From 67-14 sp020438345 (GTDB taxonomy: Bacteria; Actinomycetota; Thermoleophilia; Solirubrobacterales; 70-9), in contig CALMSY010000030.1 of assembly GCA_937872475.1 (NCBI GenBank), positions 23,316 to 87,315 of the forward strand: a DNA stretch of 64,000 bases, in the 5' to 3' direction. Both the position numbers and the translations under genes were made by a program. The notes beneath the pieces were generated by a model. That model was not told where the DNA came from. It did no database searches and saw nothing but the letters and a program-made list of their open reading frames with translations. Each line of letters starts with the position of its first letter. Within the stretch, counting starts at the first letter, position 1. This document shows positions 8,011 to 16,823 of the stretch, in pieces.

Positions 8011-9555
8011 ATGGCGCTGAACTCGATCATTCCAGCCTGGCTACGGAACCGGTCTCACAACCCGGAGCCAGTGGAGTCCGGGGAAAGGCCGATGGTGACT
8101 GGGGCGGAAACGGACGAAGCCTCGCGCAATGGATCAAGCCCGCCGTCGGATACCAAACCGACACCGGGGATTCCCGGCTCACCTTCACCTGACTATGACT
8201 CACCGCCACCTCGTGAAGGACTCCTTTCAGCCGAAGCAGAGTTGAGGGCGCGACGCGAGGAAATCGTGCGCCTCGAAGAGCGGGCTCTGCGGGAACTCGA
8301 ATCCGCGCGAACCCGGTTGCGAGAGGCCAACCGGAGAGCGGAAGCGGCCGAAGAACGGGAATTGAAGCTCCAACAGGCCGAGTTGGAGCTGGAGGAAGTC
8401 CGCCAGGCCCGCGTGGCAGAACTCGAATCGGTCTCCGGCACAACCCGCGAACAGGCCCGGAAGCTGCTCCTGAAGCAAGTGGAAGATGAAGCCGCTCATC
8501 AGGCAGGACTGACTGTACGCCGGATCGAGGAAGAAGCCCGACTTGACGCCGAGCGCCGTGCCCGCGGAATCCTCGCTGTGGCAATGCAGCGACTCGCCTC
8601 GACCCAGTCCATCGAGACGAACACCTATTCAATGCAGCTGCCGAATGAAGAGATGAAAGGCCGGATCATCGGCAAGGACGGCCGGAACATCCGCGCCCTC
8701 GGGAACCTCACCGGGGTGGACATCATCATCGACGAAACTCCCGAAACGGTGGTGATCTCGAGTTTCGACGGCGTCAGGCGGGAAATCGGTCGGATCACCC
8801 TCGAGAAGCTGATTGCCGACGGACGGATTCATCCGGCATCCTGCGAGGCCGCTTACAACGAGGCCGTAGACGAAGTCGAGGATGTGATCGTTGAAGCGGC
8901 AGAATCGGCACTGCTCGATACGAGGGTGACCGGTCTCCATCCGGAACTGGTTCGCTTGCTGGGTCAGCTCAGGTTCCGGACCAGCTACAGCCAGAACGTG
9001 CTGGCCCACCTGGTGGAATGCTCAAACCTCGCCGCACTGATGGCGGCGGAACTCGGAGCGTCCGTTGAAATAGCCAGGCGGGCAGCGCTGCTTCACGACA
9101 TCGGCAAGGCGGTAAGCCATGAGGTGGAAGGCACCCACGCCGCGGTTGGCGCGAGACTCGCCCGCCGTCACGATGAGGCGGAGGCGATCGTGCATGCGAT
9201 TGAGGCCCACCACAATGAGGTTGAGCCGGCAACGGTTGAAGCGGTGATCGTCCAGGCCGCCGACGCTCTCTCCGGTGCCCGGCCCGGAGCCCGCGGAGAT
9301 TCCCTGGAGCAATACGTAACCCGGCTCAGCGACCTCGAAGAGATCGCACTGAGGCAGGAAGGAGTCAGACAGGTTTTCGCAATGCAGGCCGGCCGCGAGA
9401 TTCGGGTCATGGTTGACCCGGGCCAGATCGATGATGACGCCACGGCCCTTATCTCACATGAAATAGCGGCCGCGATCGAGCGCGAAATGGAGTACCCCGG
9501 CCAGATCAAGATCACCGTTATCCGGGAACTCAGGTCCACCCGGATCGCCAGATAG
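8011..9555 (+). CDS. rny: Ribonuclease Y lacking the usual N-terminal membrane anchor
   Basis: Endoribonuclease of mRNA turnover. The protein has a long charged coiled coil (about 70-205, rich in E/R/A heptads), a KH domain with GRIIGKDGRNIR near residue 215, and an HD domain with LLHDIGKA near 360 carrying the metal-binding His-Asp pair. Typical RNase Y begins with one transmembrane helix; here the first 70 residues are polar, rich in Pro/Ser/Gly, with no hydrophobic segment. ATG 8011 is preferred (TACCCT hexamer 10 bases upstream); GTG 8002 is in frame and gives 517 aa. Either start leaves the protein without an anchor. It follows recX by about 40 bases. Confidence 0.93.
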   Translation: MALNSIIPAWLRNRSHNPEPVESGERPMVTGAETDEASRNGSSPPSDTKPTPGIPGSPSPDYDSPPPREGLLSAEAELRARREEIVRLEERALRELESARTRLREANRRAEAAEERELKLQQAELELEEVRQARVAELESVSGTTREQARKLLLKQVEDEAAHQAGLTVRRIEEEARLDAERRARGILAVAMQRLASTQSIETNTYSMQLPNEEMKGRIIGKDGRNIRALGNLTGVDIIIDETPETVVISSFDGVRREIGRITLEKLIADGRIHPASCEAAYNEAVDEVEDVIVEAAESALLDTRVTGLHPELVRLLGQLRFRTSYSQNVLAHLVECSNLAALMAAELGASVEIARRAALLHDIGKAVSHEVEGTHAAVGARLARRHDEAEAIVHAIEAHHNEVEPATVEAVIVQAADALSGARPGARGDSLEQYVTRLSDLEEIALRQEGVRQVFAMQAGREIRVMVDPGQIDDDATALISHEIAAAIEREMEYPGQIKITVIRELRSTRIAR

Positions 9556-9584
9556 CCGACAGGCAAAGTTTCCGCCCGAATCAG

Positions 9585-9590
9585 TAGGAT
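9585..9590 (+). promoter_or_regulatory. Leaderless-type -10 of the 92-aa membrane protein
   Basis: TAGGAT eight bases before ATG 9599; no Shine-Dalgarno is seen in the 43-base gap after rny. Confidence 0.45.
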
Positions 9591-9598
9591 TCGCTCCG

Positions 9599-9877
9599 AT
9601 GGATATCAAGACCGTCTTTCTAGCCTTCGGCATCGGCCTCGCCTGCTTCGCGGTGGTTGTGAGCTTCGCGGGCCTGCGCCTGAAGAACTTCCCCAGCAGG
9701 GGTGCCTTGGTCGGGCTGCTCCTGTGCGGGGCGATCCTGGTTGCCGGAACTGCGACCTTCGCCGTCAAGCTGTCCATCGAAGAAGCCCACGAGCGCGAAG
9801 AGGGCCATCATCCCGCCGGCGAAGAGAGTCAAGAGGCTGCCGGCGTTCGTTTGATTCACACTGCCGACGCGGTCTGA
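9599..9877 (+). CDS. Small two-helix membrane protein, function unknown
   Basis: A 92-residue protein not recognised by family. Hydrophobic segments span about residues 5-27 (VFLAFGIGLACFAVVVSFAG) and 36-57 (ALVGLLLCGAILVAGTATFAV), followed by a charged tail rich in Glu and His (EEAHEREEGHHPAGEE) that could bind metal. It sits between rny and miaB on the same strand with its own leaderless-type promoter. GC-rich third positions fit its neighbours, so it is probably a real gene. Confidence 0.7.
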   Translation: MDIKTVFLAFGIGLACFAVVVSFAGLRLKNFPSRGALVGLLLCGAILVAGTATFAVKLSIEEAHEREEGHHPAGEESQEAAGVRLIHTADAV

Positions 9878-9959
9878 AAGCCAGCTGCTCAATACGTCCG
9901 GCCCAGATCGCCGGACTGGGACTCCGCTACCAGACTCGACCGGTGCCTGGACGCCGGTG

Positions 9960-9965
9960 TAATCT
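9960..9965 (+). promoter_or_regulatory. -10 element of miaB
   Basis: TAATCT nine bases before ATG 9975, implying a leader of two to three bases. No Shine-Dalgarno is visible. Confidence 0.35.
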
Positions 9966-9974
9966 CGTTGCTCC

Positions 9975-11297
9975 ATGAAAACTTTTCATGTCACCACCTT
10001 CGGGTGTCAGATGAACGAGCATGATTCGGAACGGATGAAGGGCATGCTTACCTCGCTTGGCTATTCGGAAGCAGCCGAGCGCGATGCTGCCGATCTGATT
10101 CTTTTCAACACTTGCTCGATTCGCGAAAACGCGGACAACCGTTTCATCTCCCACCTGGGTGAGGCCAAGCGACTGAAGAGGGAAGATCCTGAACGAATCG
10201 TCGGAGTCGGAGGTTGCTGGGCGCAGTCGGTCAAGGACGAAGTTTTTCGCCGCTTTCCGTTCGTCGATGTGGCTTTCGGGCCCGGACAGATTCACAAGCT
10301 GGCCGAGTTCCTCAACTCCGATCAGCTGACCGCTCAGGGGTATTTCGAGTTCGAGGATTTTGCCGGCCATCTTCCGGCCCACCGCGCCCGGACCTTCCAG
10401 GGCTGGCTCCAGATATCCCAAGGCTGCAATTGTGTCTGCTCCTACTGCATCGTGCCTTCGACCCGGGGCCGTGAACAGAGCCGGGATCCACGCGAACTGG
10501 TCGCCGAAGCCGAAAAGCTGGCCGCTGACGGCGTTCGGGAAGTAACCCTTCTGGGTCAGAACGTGAATTCCTACGGCCGGGATCTCCCCCGGGAATCCCG
10601 GATCCGCTTTTCCGATCTGCTGGCAATGGTCGATGAAATCGACGGAATTGACCGCCTCAGGTACACCAGTCCGCACCCGAAAGACATGCGGGAAGATGTC
10701 ATCGAAGCGCATGCGTCTCTGCCCTCGCTTTGTGAGCACATCCACCTTCCACTCCAATCCGGGTCGAGTCCGATCCTCAAGAAGATGCGTCGCACGTATA
10801 CGCGCGAGAGATACATGGACAGGGTCGCGATGATCCGGGAAAAAGTCCCGGACTGCGCGATCACTACCGACGTCATCGTCGGCTTCCCGGGCGAGACGGA
10901 GACGGATTTCGAACAAACCCTGGAAGTGGTTGAAGAGGTCGGGTATGACGGAGCCTTCACTTTCGTATATTCACCGCGCCGTGGCACCCTGGCCGCAGAG
11001 ATGGAAGACCAGGTCCCGCATCCGGTCAAAGTTGAACGAATGGAACGGCTCGTCGAAGCTGTACAGCGGCGGGCCAGGGAACGCGCCCAGCGCTTCGTCG
11101 GACGGAACATGGAGGTACTTGTGGAAGGTCCGAGCCGCAACGACCCGACCCGCATCCGTGGCCGCAGCCGTCACAACAAGGCAGTCAACTTTGAAGGTAC
11201 GGCGGAGCCGGGCAAAATGGTCGAGGTCGAGATCAGCGCCGCGACCTCCCAGACTCTCACCGGCACCGAACGGCTGTTGAGCGTCATCGGCAACTGA
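9975..11297 (+). CDS. miaB: tRNA-2-methylthio-N6-dimethylallyladenosine synthase
   Basis: Radical-SAM methylthiotransferase acting on i6A37 of tRNA after MiaA. The 440-residue protein has the N-terminal UPF0004 domain with cysteines at C11, C47 and in VGGCWAQS (auxiliary cluster), the radical SAM triad in QGCNCVCSYCIVPSTRGRE near residue 150, and a C-terminal TRAM domain (about 370-435). All six cluster cysteines are present. miaA follows after 7 bases, so the two steps of the same modification are encoded together. Confidence 0.96.
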   Translation: MKTFHVTTFGCQMNEHDSERMKGMLTSLGYSEAAERDAADLILFNTCSIRENADNRFISHLGEAKRLKREDPERIVGVGGCWAQSVKDEVFRRFPFVDVAFGPGQIHKLAEFLNSDQLTAQGYFEFEDFAGHLPAHRARTFQGWLQISQGCNCVCSYCIVPSTRGREQSRDPRELVAEAEKLAADGVREVTLLGQNVNSYGRDLPRESRIRFSDLLAMVDEIDGIDRLRYTSPHPKDMREDVIEAHASLPSLCEHIHLPLQSGSSPILKKMRRTYTRERYMDRVAMIREKVPDCAITTDVIVGFPGETETDFEQTLEVVEEVGYDGAFTFVYSPRRGTLAAEMEDQVPHPVKVERMERLVEAVQRRARERAQRFVGRNMEVLVEGPSRNDPTRIRGRSRHNKAVNFEGTAEPGKMVEVEISAATSQTLTGTERLLSVIGN

Positions 11298-11304
11298 GGA
11301 AGGA

Positions 11305-12228
11305 ATGGAAGCAGACAATCCGGTGATTGCCGTATTCGGTCCGACCGCGATCGGCAAGACCGGTATCGCAACAGAACTGGCGAAACTGCTCAGGGCCAGG
11401 GGCGAAGACCCGGTCGCGATCAATTGCGATTCGATGCAGATCTACCAGGGACTGGAATTGATCAGCGGAGCGGCAACCGCCCGGGAACGGGAGCAGCTTG
11501 AGCACCGGCTGCTCGGCTTCGTCCCGGTGAATGAAGAATTTACCGCCGGACGATTCGGCGAGCGCGCCCGCGAGGAGATCGATTTAGCGATCGCGGCAGG
11601 CAGACAACCGATTCTTGTTGGCGGAACGGGGCTCTACCTGCGCTCTGCGCTCAGCGACCTCGATATGCGTCCCCCCGTTGATGAAGCCCTGAGAGCCGGG
11701 GTCGAAGCCGAGATCGAGCAGCGTGGCCCGGAGGCCCTTCACCGGGAACTTCCGTTGGAAGTGGTCGAAAGGGTTCATCCGAACGACCGCAAGCGGGTTG
11801 CCCGCCTGACCGAACTGATCCGTTCGGGAATCGACCCGGCTCCCGACCACAAAGGCGGGGGTGAACTCTGGACGGCAAAGTTCCGCCATCCGACGGTTCT
11901 GGCGGGGCTCGTCGAAGATGACGGGGATCTCGTCGCGAAAATTCGCGAGAGGGTCGACGCGATGGCAAGAGCCGGTGCGGCGGCCGAGGCCGAAGCGGCG
12001 TTGCAGGCCGGGGCGGTCCGAACGGTCAGGGCGGCAATCGGTTTCGATGAATTCCGCAGCGGAGACCTCGAGCGAATCGTCGTGCTTCATCGCCGGTACG
12101 GGCGCCGGCAAATGACCTGGATGCGACGGATGGAGGGAGTGCAGGTAATTGACCGGACAGGGATTTCAAACCTCGAGGTAGCGGCCCGGATCCTCGAGCT
12201 GGCCGATGTTTCCCGTCCGGGAACGTGA
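11305..12228 (+). CDS. miaA: tRNA dimethylallyltransferase
   Basis: Adds a dimethylallyl group to A37 of tRNAs reading U-starting codons, providing the MiaB substrate. The 307-residue protein has a P-loop GPTAIGKT at 12-19, the INCDSMQIYQGLE motif, LVGGTGLYLRSAL, and the C-terminal RRYGRRQMTWMRR signature. The start ATG 11305 follows GAGGAAGGA. Length is normal for the family. dapF follows after a 39-base gap. Confidence 0.96.
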   Translation: MEADNPVIAVFGPTAIGKTGIATELAKLLRARGEDPVAINCDSMQIYQGLELISGAATAREREQLEHRLLGFVPVNEEFTAGRFGERAREEIDLAIAAGRQPILVGGTGLYLRSALSDLDMRPPVDEALRAGVEAEIEQRGPEALHRELPLEVVERVHPNDRKRVARLTELIRSGIDPAPDHKGGGELWTAKFRHPTVLAGLVEDDGDLVAKIRERVDAMARAGAAAEAEAALQAGAVRTVRAAIGFDEFRSGDLERIVVLHRRYGRRQMTWMRRMEGVQVIDRTGISNLEVAARILELADVSRPGT

Positions 12229-12267
12229 CTGCACCCGGTGCTACTTCCGGATAGCTTGCCGGGTCGC

Positions 12268-13113
12268 ATGGAATTCGAGAAATGGCAAGCCCTCGGCAAC
12301 GACTACGTAATCATCAATGCGGATGACCTGCCCTGGGATCTGAACCCGCAAAGGGTTCAGCGGATCTGCGATCCGCACTTTGGTGTCGGGTCTGACGGCA
12401 TTCTTCTGATCGAGAAGTCCGAAGATCCTGGCTATGTGGCAAGCCTGAGGATCTTCAACCCCGATGGTTCGGAAGCGGAGCTTTCCGGCAACGGCGCGCG
12501 GGAAGCGATCCTTTACCTGAGAAAGCATGACTGGACTGACGCCGACACCTTCACGATCATGACCGCTTCCGGTCCGGTCACTCCAACCATCACCTCCGAA
12601 CGGACCTGTGCGGTCGCCATGGGCAGGGCCACGACCACTTCAAAGGACTACCCGGAAGGGTCAGCCGCTGGAACCGGCAGCCTCTCGTCCGGAGATCGTG
12701 ACTGGAAGTTTCAGCATGTTTCGATCGGCAACCCGCAATGTGCGATCGAGGCCGGGGCGGACCTGGAAGAGCTTGATCTGGGCAGGATCGGACCCGGCAT
12801 CGAAAACAACGTGGTCTTCCCGAACCGCACCAACGTGTCCTTTTACCGGGTCTCGGGCTCCCGCGTCCGGGCGCGAATCTTCGAGCGGGGAGTGGGGGAA
12901 ACACTCTCCTCCGGGACCGGGGCATCCGGAGCTGCGGTTGCGGCGTTTCTCGGTGGGACGCCCAGCCCGATTACGGTTGAACTCGACGGTGGCGAGCTAC
13001 TGGTAGAGATCACCCCCGAGCTTGATGTCACACTGACCGGCTGGGCGGAACCCATTGCCGCCGGCCGGCTTGCACCTGAAATGATGGCCGCCCTGGCCGA
13101 ACTCGGGCACTGA
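12268..13113 (+). CDS. dapF: Diaminopimelate epimerase-like protein with Cys-to-Ser at both catalytic positions
   Basis: DapF fold protein of 281 aa, expected to convert LL- to meso-diaminopimelate for lysine and peptidoglycan. The ends are typical (WQALGNDYVII; FGVGSDGILLI; FNPDGSEAEL; IFERGVGETL). The two residues that act as general acid and base, normally Cys in xCGNGxR and SCGTG, read as Ser73 (TCC in LSGNGAR) and Ser215 (TCC in LSSGTGA). Everything else in both active-site loops is kept, so this is not decay. It precedes a DapL-like aminotransferase, whose product would be the DapF substrate. ATG 12268 is preferred over GTG 12238 because it aligns with the family N-terminus; a TAGCTT hexamer lies 10 bases upstream. 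Confidence 0.88.
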   Translation: MEFEKWQALGNDYVIINADDLPWDLNPQRVQRICDPHFGVGSDGILLIEKSEDPGYVASLRIFNPDGSEAELSGNGAREAILYLRKHDWTDADTFTIMTASGPVTPTITSERTCAVAMGRATTTSKDYPEGSAAGTGSLSSGDRDWKFQHVSIGNPQCAIEAGADLEELDLGRIGPGIENNVVFPNRTNVSFYRVSGSRVRARIFERGVGETLSSGTGASGAAVAAFLGGTPSPITVELDGGELLVEITPELDVTLTGWAEPIAAGRLAPEMMAALAELGH

Positions 13114-13145
13114 GAACCGAAAAACCCTTCACAGGAGGAAGCACC

Positions 13146-14315
13146 GTGGCGCTGACCGATCCATCAAAGCGACTGCAGGCGATGCCGCCGTACATGTTCG
13201 CTGAACTTGAAAAGAAGGTCGCCGACAAGCGGGCGGCCGGAATCGACGTGATCAGCCTTGGTATCGGTGACCCCGACCATGCCACCTACCCGCATGTGGT
13301 GGAAGCGATGCAGGCCGCGGTTGCGGAGCCGGGCAACCAGAAATATCCGAGCAACCGGGGCCGGGAAGAGTTCCGTCAGGCCTTCTCGAAGTTCTATCTC
13401 GATCGCTTCGGGGTCGGGATCAATCCGGAGAATGAGGTCATTCCTGCTATCGGCGCCAAGGAATGCATCTACAACCTGTGCTTTGCCTTTCTCGACCCGG
13501 GAGATGTCGCGCTCGCCTCTGACCCGGGCTACCCGGTCTACACTGGCGGGCCGATCCTCGCCGGTGCCGAGGCCGTCCTGCTTCCGCTTCGGGAAGAGCT
13601 GGGATTCGCTCCTGACCTGGACGCTATTGACGCGCAGACCGCGGACCGGGCCCGGCTGCTCTTCCTCAACTACCCGAACAACCCCTCGGGAGCGATCGTG
13701 CCGGATGGCTTCTTCGAGAAGGTTGTCGAGTTCGCCCGGGAGAACGAAATCCTGGTTGTCCATGACAACGCCTATTCGGAGACGACCTACGACGGTTACG
13801 TGGCACCCAGCTTCCTCGCCACCCCGGGAGCAAAAGAGGTCGGAGTTGAGGTGTTCTCGCTATCCAAGGGCTACAACATGACCGGCTGGCGGGTCGGTGC
13901 GATCCTCGGCAATGCCGACGCGATCAGCACCTATTGGCGGCTCAAGACAAACGTTGACTCCGGGCTTTTCGAGGCGATCCAGATGGCAGCGGTCGCGGCA
14001 CTGGAAGGCCCGTCTACATCGCTGGAAGAGATGAACGGTATCTACGCCCGGCGGCGAGATCTGACGGTAGACACACTGCGGGCGATCGGGGTGGACGTAA
14101 AAAGCCCGAAGGGCACGATCTACGTCTGGGCGCCGGTGCCGGACGGATACACATCAACCAGTTTCTGCGAGAAGGTGCTGGAGGAGGCAGCCGTGGTTAT
14201 TTCACCCGGCTCGATGTACGGCCGCAGCGGCGAGGGATACTTCCGCATCTCGTTGACCACGCCGGACGAGCGGCTTTCGGAGGCACTCGAGCGAATGCGC
14301 GAACACCTCGCCTGA
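13146..14315 (+). CDS. dapL: LL-diaminopimelate aminotransferase-like PLP enzyme
   Basis: Class I/II PLP-dependent aminotransferase, 389 aa. It has the substrate-loop ISLGIGDPDHATYP, the KYPSNRGREEFRQAF stretch, NYPNNPSGA, and the PLP lysine in SLSKGYNMTGWRVG (about K241). These fit the DapL/LL-DAP aminotransferase group, which makes LL-diaminopimelate in one step from tetrahydrodipicolinate, and adjacency to dapF supports this. Related glutamate/alanine-type aminotransferases share the motifs, so substrate is an inference. GTG 13146 has a strong AGGAGGA at 13133-13139. Confidence 0.8.
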   Translation: MALTDPSKRLQAMPPYMFAELEKKVADKRAAGIDVISLGIGDPDHATYPHVVEAMQAAVAEPGNQKYPSNRGREEFRQAFSKFYLDRFGVGINPENEVIPAIGAKECIYNLCFAFLDPGDVALASDPGYPVYTGGPILAGAEAVLLPLREELGFAPDLDAIDAQTADRARLLFLNYPNNPSGAIVPDGFFEKVVEFARENEILVVHDNAYSETTYDGYVAPSFLATPGAKEVGVEVFSLSKGYNMTGWRVGAILGNADAISTYWRLKTNVDSGLFEAIQMAAVAALEGPSTSLEEMNGIYARRRDLTVDTLRAIGVDVKSPKGTIYVWAPVPDGYTSTSFCEKVLEEAAVVISPGSMYGRSGEGYFRISLTTPDERLSEALERMREHLA

Positions 14316-14402
14316 AAACCGCCGGCCGGGCAACGAGAGCAGGGAAAGCTACGCGGTCAGGCCGGACCCGGCAGCCGAACCCCGGCCGGGTGAGCACCCG
14401 GG

Positions 14403-14437
14403 TTGAAGAAACGGCCATATGGCGCTCGTTTCTTCAA
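14403..14437. terminator. Inverted repeat between convergent genes
   Basis: Perfect 11-base arms (TTGAAGAAACG at 14403-14413 and CGTTTCTTCAA at 14427-14437) around a 13-base loop. It lies between the convergent dapL and epimerase genes and could end transcription from either side, although no long T-run follows. The next 55 bases to the epimerase stop hold irregular short repeats built on GGCTTGC and CGCTTG. Confidence 0.55.
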
Positions 14438-14492
14438 TCCCGCTTGCCTTTGGCTTGCCCTTCGCTTGTGTCTGGCTTGCGCGTCGCTTCGT

Positions 14493-15503
14493 TCAGGCGG
14501 CTTCGGGGAGGCGTCCCTCGGCCTCGAGGGTCAGGCGAAGACCGGTCTTGAGGTCCCGGGGATGCCAGCCAAGCTCGGTCCGGGCCTTCGCACCGTCGGC
14601 CCAGAAGGTGACTCCGTCGGCCGAGCTGATCAGTTCCGCGAGGTTCGGCGGCTGATCCATGATCTTGCCGACCAGGGGTCCGATCGGCCTGAGCGCCTTG
14701 AGCAGCGGGGTCGGCATGTTGCGCTTCGGTACCTTGCGTCCGGCAAGCTCGCCGACTGCTTCAAGGGCCTGTCGCATCGTGTAATTGCCTTCGTTCAGAA
14801 TGTAGCTTTCGCCGACCTCGCCCTTGTCGAGCGCGAGCGCAAAGCCGGCCGCGATGTCATCAACATAGGTGAGTCCGGTGCCGAAATCCGGGAAAGGAAC
14901 CATAGGCAGCTTGCCGTCGAGAAACTGGTTCATGGTCGCCCCGAGTTCGGAATGGTCGTCGGGTCCGTACACGCCGGCCGGCTGGACGATGACACAGGGC
15001 AGGTTGCGGGTCTTGATCAGGTTTTTCGCGATCTGATGTGCCTCGTACTTGGTTTCCTCATAAACCGAGGTGAAATTAAGCCCGTCGGGGTTGTCGAGGT
15101 CCGGTCGGCGGTATTCCTCGGTGGCCACGTTCTGGTGGGTGCTGCCGAAGACGGCGCAGGTTGAGACGTAAAGCACCTTGGGTATTTCGGCTTCCAGGGC
15201 CGCTTCCAGTGTGTTGACGGTGCCTTCCACATTGGCTTTGCGAAGCACCGGAATCCGGTCTTTCGGGATTCCGACCTCATACAGGGCGGCGTTGTGGAGC
15301 AGGGCGTCGTGACCGGCCATCTGCTCTGCGAGGCGGGGCCGGGAGGAGAGGTCACCGTCAACCAGAGAGCATCCGAGGTCCTCGAGTCCACTTGCCTTGG
15401 AACGGTCCCGAACCAGGCAAGTCAGTTGATGACCCTGCCCGGTCAGCAGCCTTGCCGTCGCTCCTCCGATAAACCCTGTCGCACCCGTCATGAAGATCTT
15501 CAT
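14493..15503 (-). CDS. NAD-dependent epimerase/dehydratase family protein
   Basis: Extended short-chain dehydrogenase of 336 aa. It starts MKIFMTGATGFIGGATARLL with the nucleotide-binding TGATGFIG loop, has the active-site YEETKYEAH (YxxxK) and the VIVQPAGVYGP segment. This resembles dihydroflavonol-4-reductase/hopanoid-associated sugar epimerase-like proteins; substrate is unknown. The frame is open to 15692, but ATG 15503 sits exactly before the Rossmann motif and has TACGCT six bases upstream. It is divergent from hflX across a 43-base gap. Confidence 0.88.
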   Translation of the reverse strand: MKIFMTGATGFIGGATARLLTGQGHQLTCLVRDRSKASGLEDLGCSLVDGDLSSRPRLAEQMAGHDALLHNAALYEVGIPKDRIPVLRKANVEGTVNTLEAALEAEIPKVLYVSTCAVFGSTHQNVATEEYRRPDLDNPDGLNFTSVYEETKYEAHQIAKNLIKTRNLPCVIVQPAGVYGPDDHSELGATMNQFLDGKLPMVPFPDFGTGLTYVDDIAAGFALALDKGEVGESYILNEGNYTMRQALEAVGELAGRKVPKRNMPTPLLKALRPIGPLVGKIMDQPPNLAELISSADGVTFWADGAKARTELGWHPRDLKTGLRLTLEAEGRLPEAA

Positions 15504-15509
15504 GGAGGG

Positions 15510-15515
15510 AGCGTA
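15510..15515 (-). promoter_or_regulatory. Leaderless-type -10 of the epimerase
   Basis: TACGCT on the minus strand six bases before ATG 15503, only 18 bases from the divergent hflX -10. Confidence 0.4.
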
Positions 15516-15533
15516 CCGGGAGCCCGTCCTATC

Positions 15534-15539
15534 TAGGAT
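15534..15539 (+). promoter_or_regulatory. Leaderless-type -10 of hflX
   Basis: TAGGAT seven bases before GTG 15547. The two back-to-back promoters here must exclude or overlap each other. Confidence 0.45.
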
Positions 15540-15546
15540 GCAGTGA

Positions 15547-16812
15547 GTGAGTGAATCGGTGGAAACCGCGAAGAACCGGCGGGCCAAGCAGCGGGCCCTG
15601 ATGATCGCCGTCGACCAGACTGGCGGCGCCAGCCTGGCCGAACTCGGTGAATTGCTTCGCACAGCGGGTGTGGCGACGGTAGGCGAAGTCATGCAGCGTA
15701 GGAGCGAGCCCGATCCTGACCGCTACTTCGGGCAGGGAAAGCTCGAAGAAGTCAAGGAGGAAGTCAAGCGCACAGGAGCCAACCTGGTTGCCTGTGATGA
15801 TGAGCTAGCTCCCCGGCAGGAACGCAACCTCGAAGCCAGCCTCGGGGTGCCGGTGATCGACCGGACTGCCGTGATCCTCGACATTTTCGCCGACCATGCC
15901 CATTCGGCCGAGGGCAAGCTCCAGGTAGAGCTGGCACAGCTGGAATACAACCTCGCTCGCATGAGGGGTCTCTGGACTCACCTCGAGCGCCTCGGGGCCG
16001 GGATCGGCACCAGGGGCCCGGGTGAATCCCAGATCGAGACCGACCGCCGTCTGGCCCGAGACCGGATTGCCGCTCTCAGGCGCCGGCTCCGCCACGTTGA
16101 GCAGAACCGCGGTGTGATGCGGGCAAGGCGTCAGGACTCGTCGCTGCCGCAGGTGGCGCTCGCGGGTTACACCAACGCCGGCAAGTCAACCCTTCTCAAC
16201 GCGCTGACCGGGGCGGAGGTCAGCGTCGGCAACCGGCTGTTCCATACGCTCGACCCGACGACGCGAGGCTTCGAGTTCGAAAGCCGGCGCTATCTGGTTA
16301 CCGACACGGTCGGATTCATCGAGAAACTTCCCCACCAGCTGGTTGAAGCCTTTAAGGCAACGCTGGAAGAGACAGTCCTTGCCGACCTGATCCTCCACGT
16401 CGTGGACGGTTCAGCCGGAGAGGAGCGGATGCAGGCGGAAATGGCGGCTGCTGACAGCGTGCTCGACGAAATCGGTGCCGGTGACAAGCCGAGGCTGCTC
16501 GTGCTGAACAAGATCGACCTGCTTGACAGAGAGCAACGCTCGGAAGCGAGAATCGACCATCCCGAAGGGATTCAGGTCTCCGCGGTGACCGGTGAAGGTC
16601 TCGACGCACTGCGGAAGGGGATGGAACGGGCGTTCGAGGAAACCATGACTCCGGTCGAGCTGCTGGTTCCCTATTCGGAAGGTGCCCGGCTCCATGAGCT
16701 CCATGAAGTGGCCGGCAAGGTGGACCGGGAAGACGGGCCGGAAGGTGTGCTGGTCAGGACGCGGCTCCCGTTGGGTGAAGTCCACCGCTTCGCCGACCTG
16801 GCAACCCAATAG
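15547..16812 (+). CDS. hflX: GTPase HflX
   Basis: Ribosome-associated GTPase that splits stalled 70S ribosomes under stress. The 421-residue protein has the N-terminal HflX domain (ESQIETDRRLARDRI ... LRRRLRHVEQNR), then a TRAFAC G domain with G1 GYTNAGKST near residue 208, G3 DTVGFIEKLP, G4 NKID and a short C-terminal tail. Start GTG 15547 is one of three staggered GTG codons (15543, 15547, 15551); the TAGGAT hexamer at 15534 favours 15547. dut follows after 11 bases. Confidence 0.95.
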   Translation: MSESVETAKNRRAKQRALMIAVDQTGGASLAELGELLRTAGVATVGEVMQRRSEPDPDRYFGQGKLEEVKEEVKRTGANLVACDDELAPRQERNLEASLGVPVIDRTAVILDIFADHAHSAEGKLQVELAQLEYNLARMRGLWTHLERLGAGIGTRGPGESQIETDRRLARDRIAALRRRLRHVEQNRGVMRARRQDSSLPQVALAGYTNAGKSTLLNALTGAEVSVGNRLFHTLDPTTRGFEFESRRYLVTDTVGFIEKLPHQLVEAFKATLEETVLADLILHVVDGSAGEERMQAEMAAADSVLDEIGAGDKPRLLVLNKIDLLDREQRSEARIDHPEGIQVSAVTGEGLDALRKGMERAFEETMTPVELLVPYSEGARLHELHEVAGKVDREDGPEGVLVRTRLPLGEVHRFADLATQ

Positions 16813-16815
16813 AGT
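16810..16815 (+). promoter_or_regulatory. Leaderless-type -10 of dut
   Basis: TAGAGT, overlapping the hflX stop codon, eight bases before ATG 16824. Confidence 0.3.
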
Positions 16816-16823
16816 CCGCGGGG

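Noticed and set aside
9927..10916. A 329-codon minus-strand frame
   Set aside because: Antisense to miaB, which has all cluster cysteines in the plus-strand frame.
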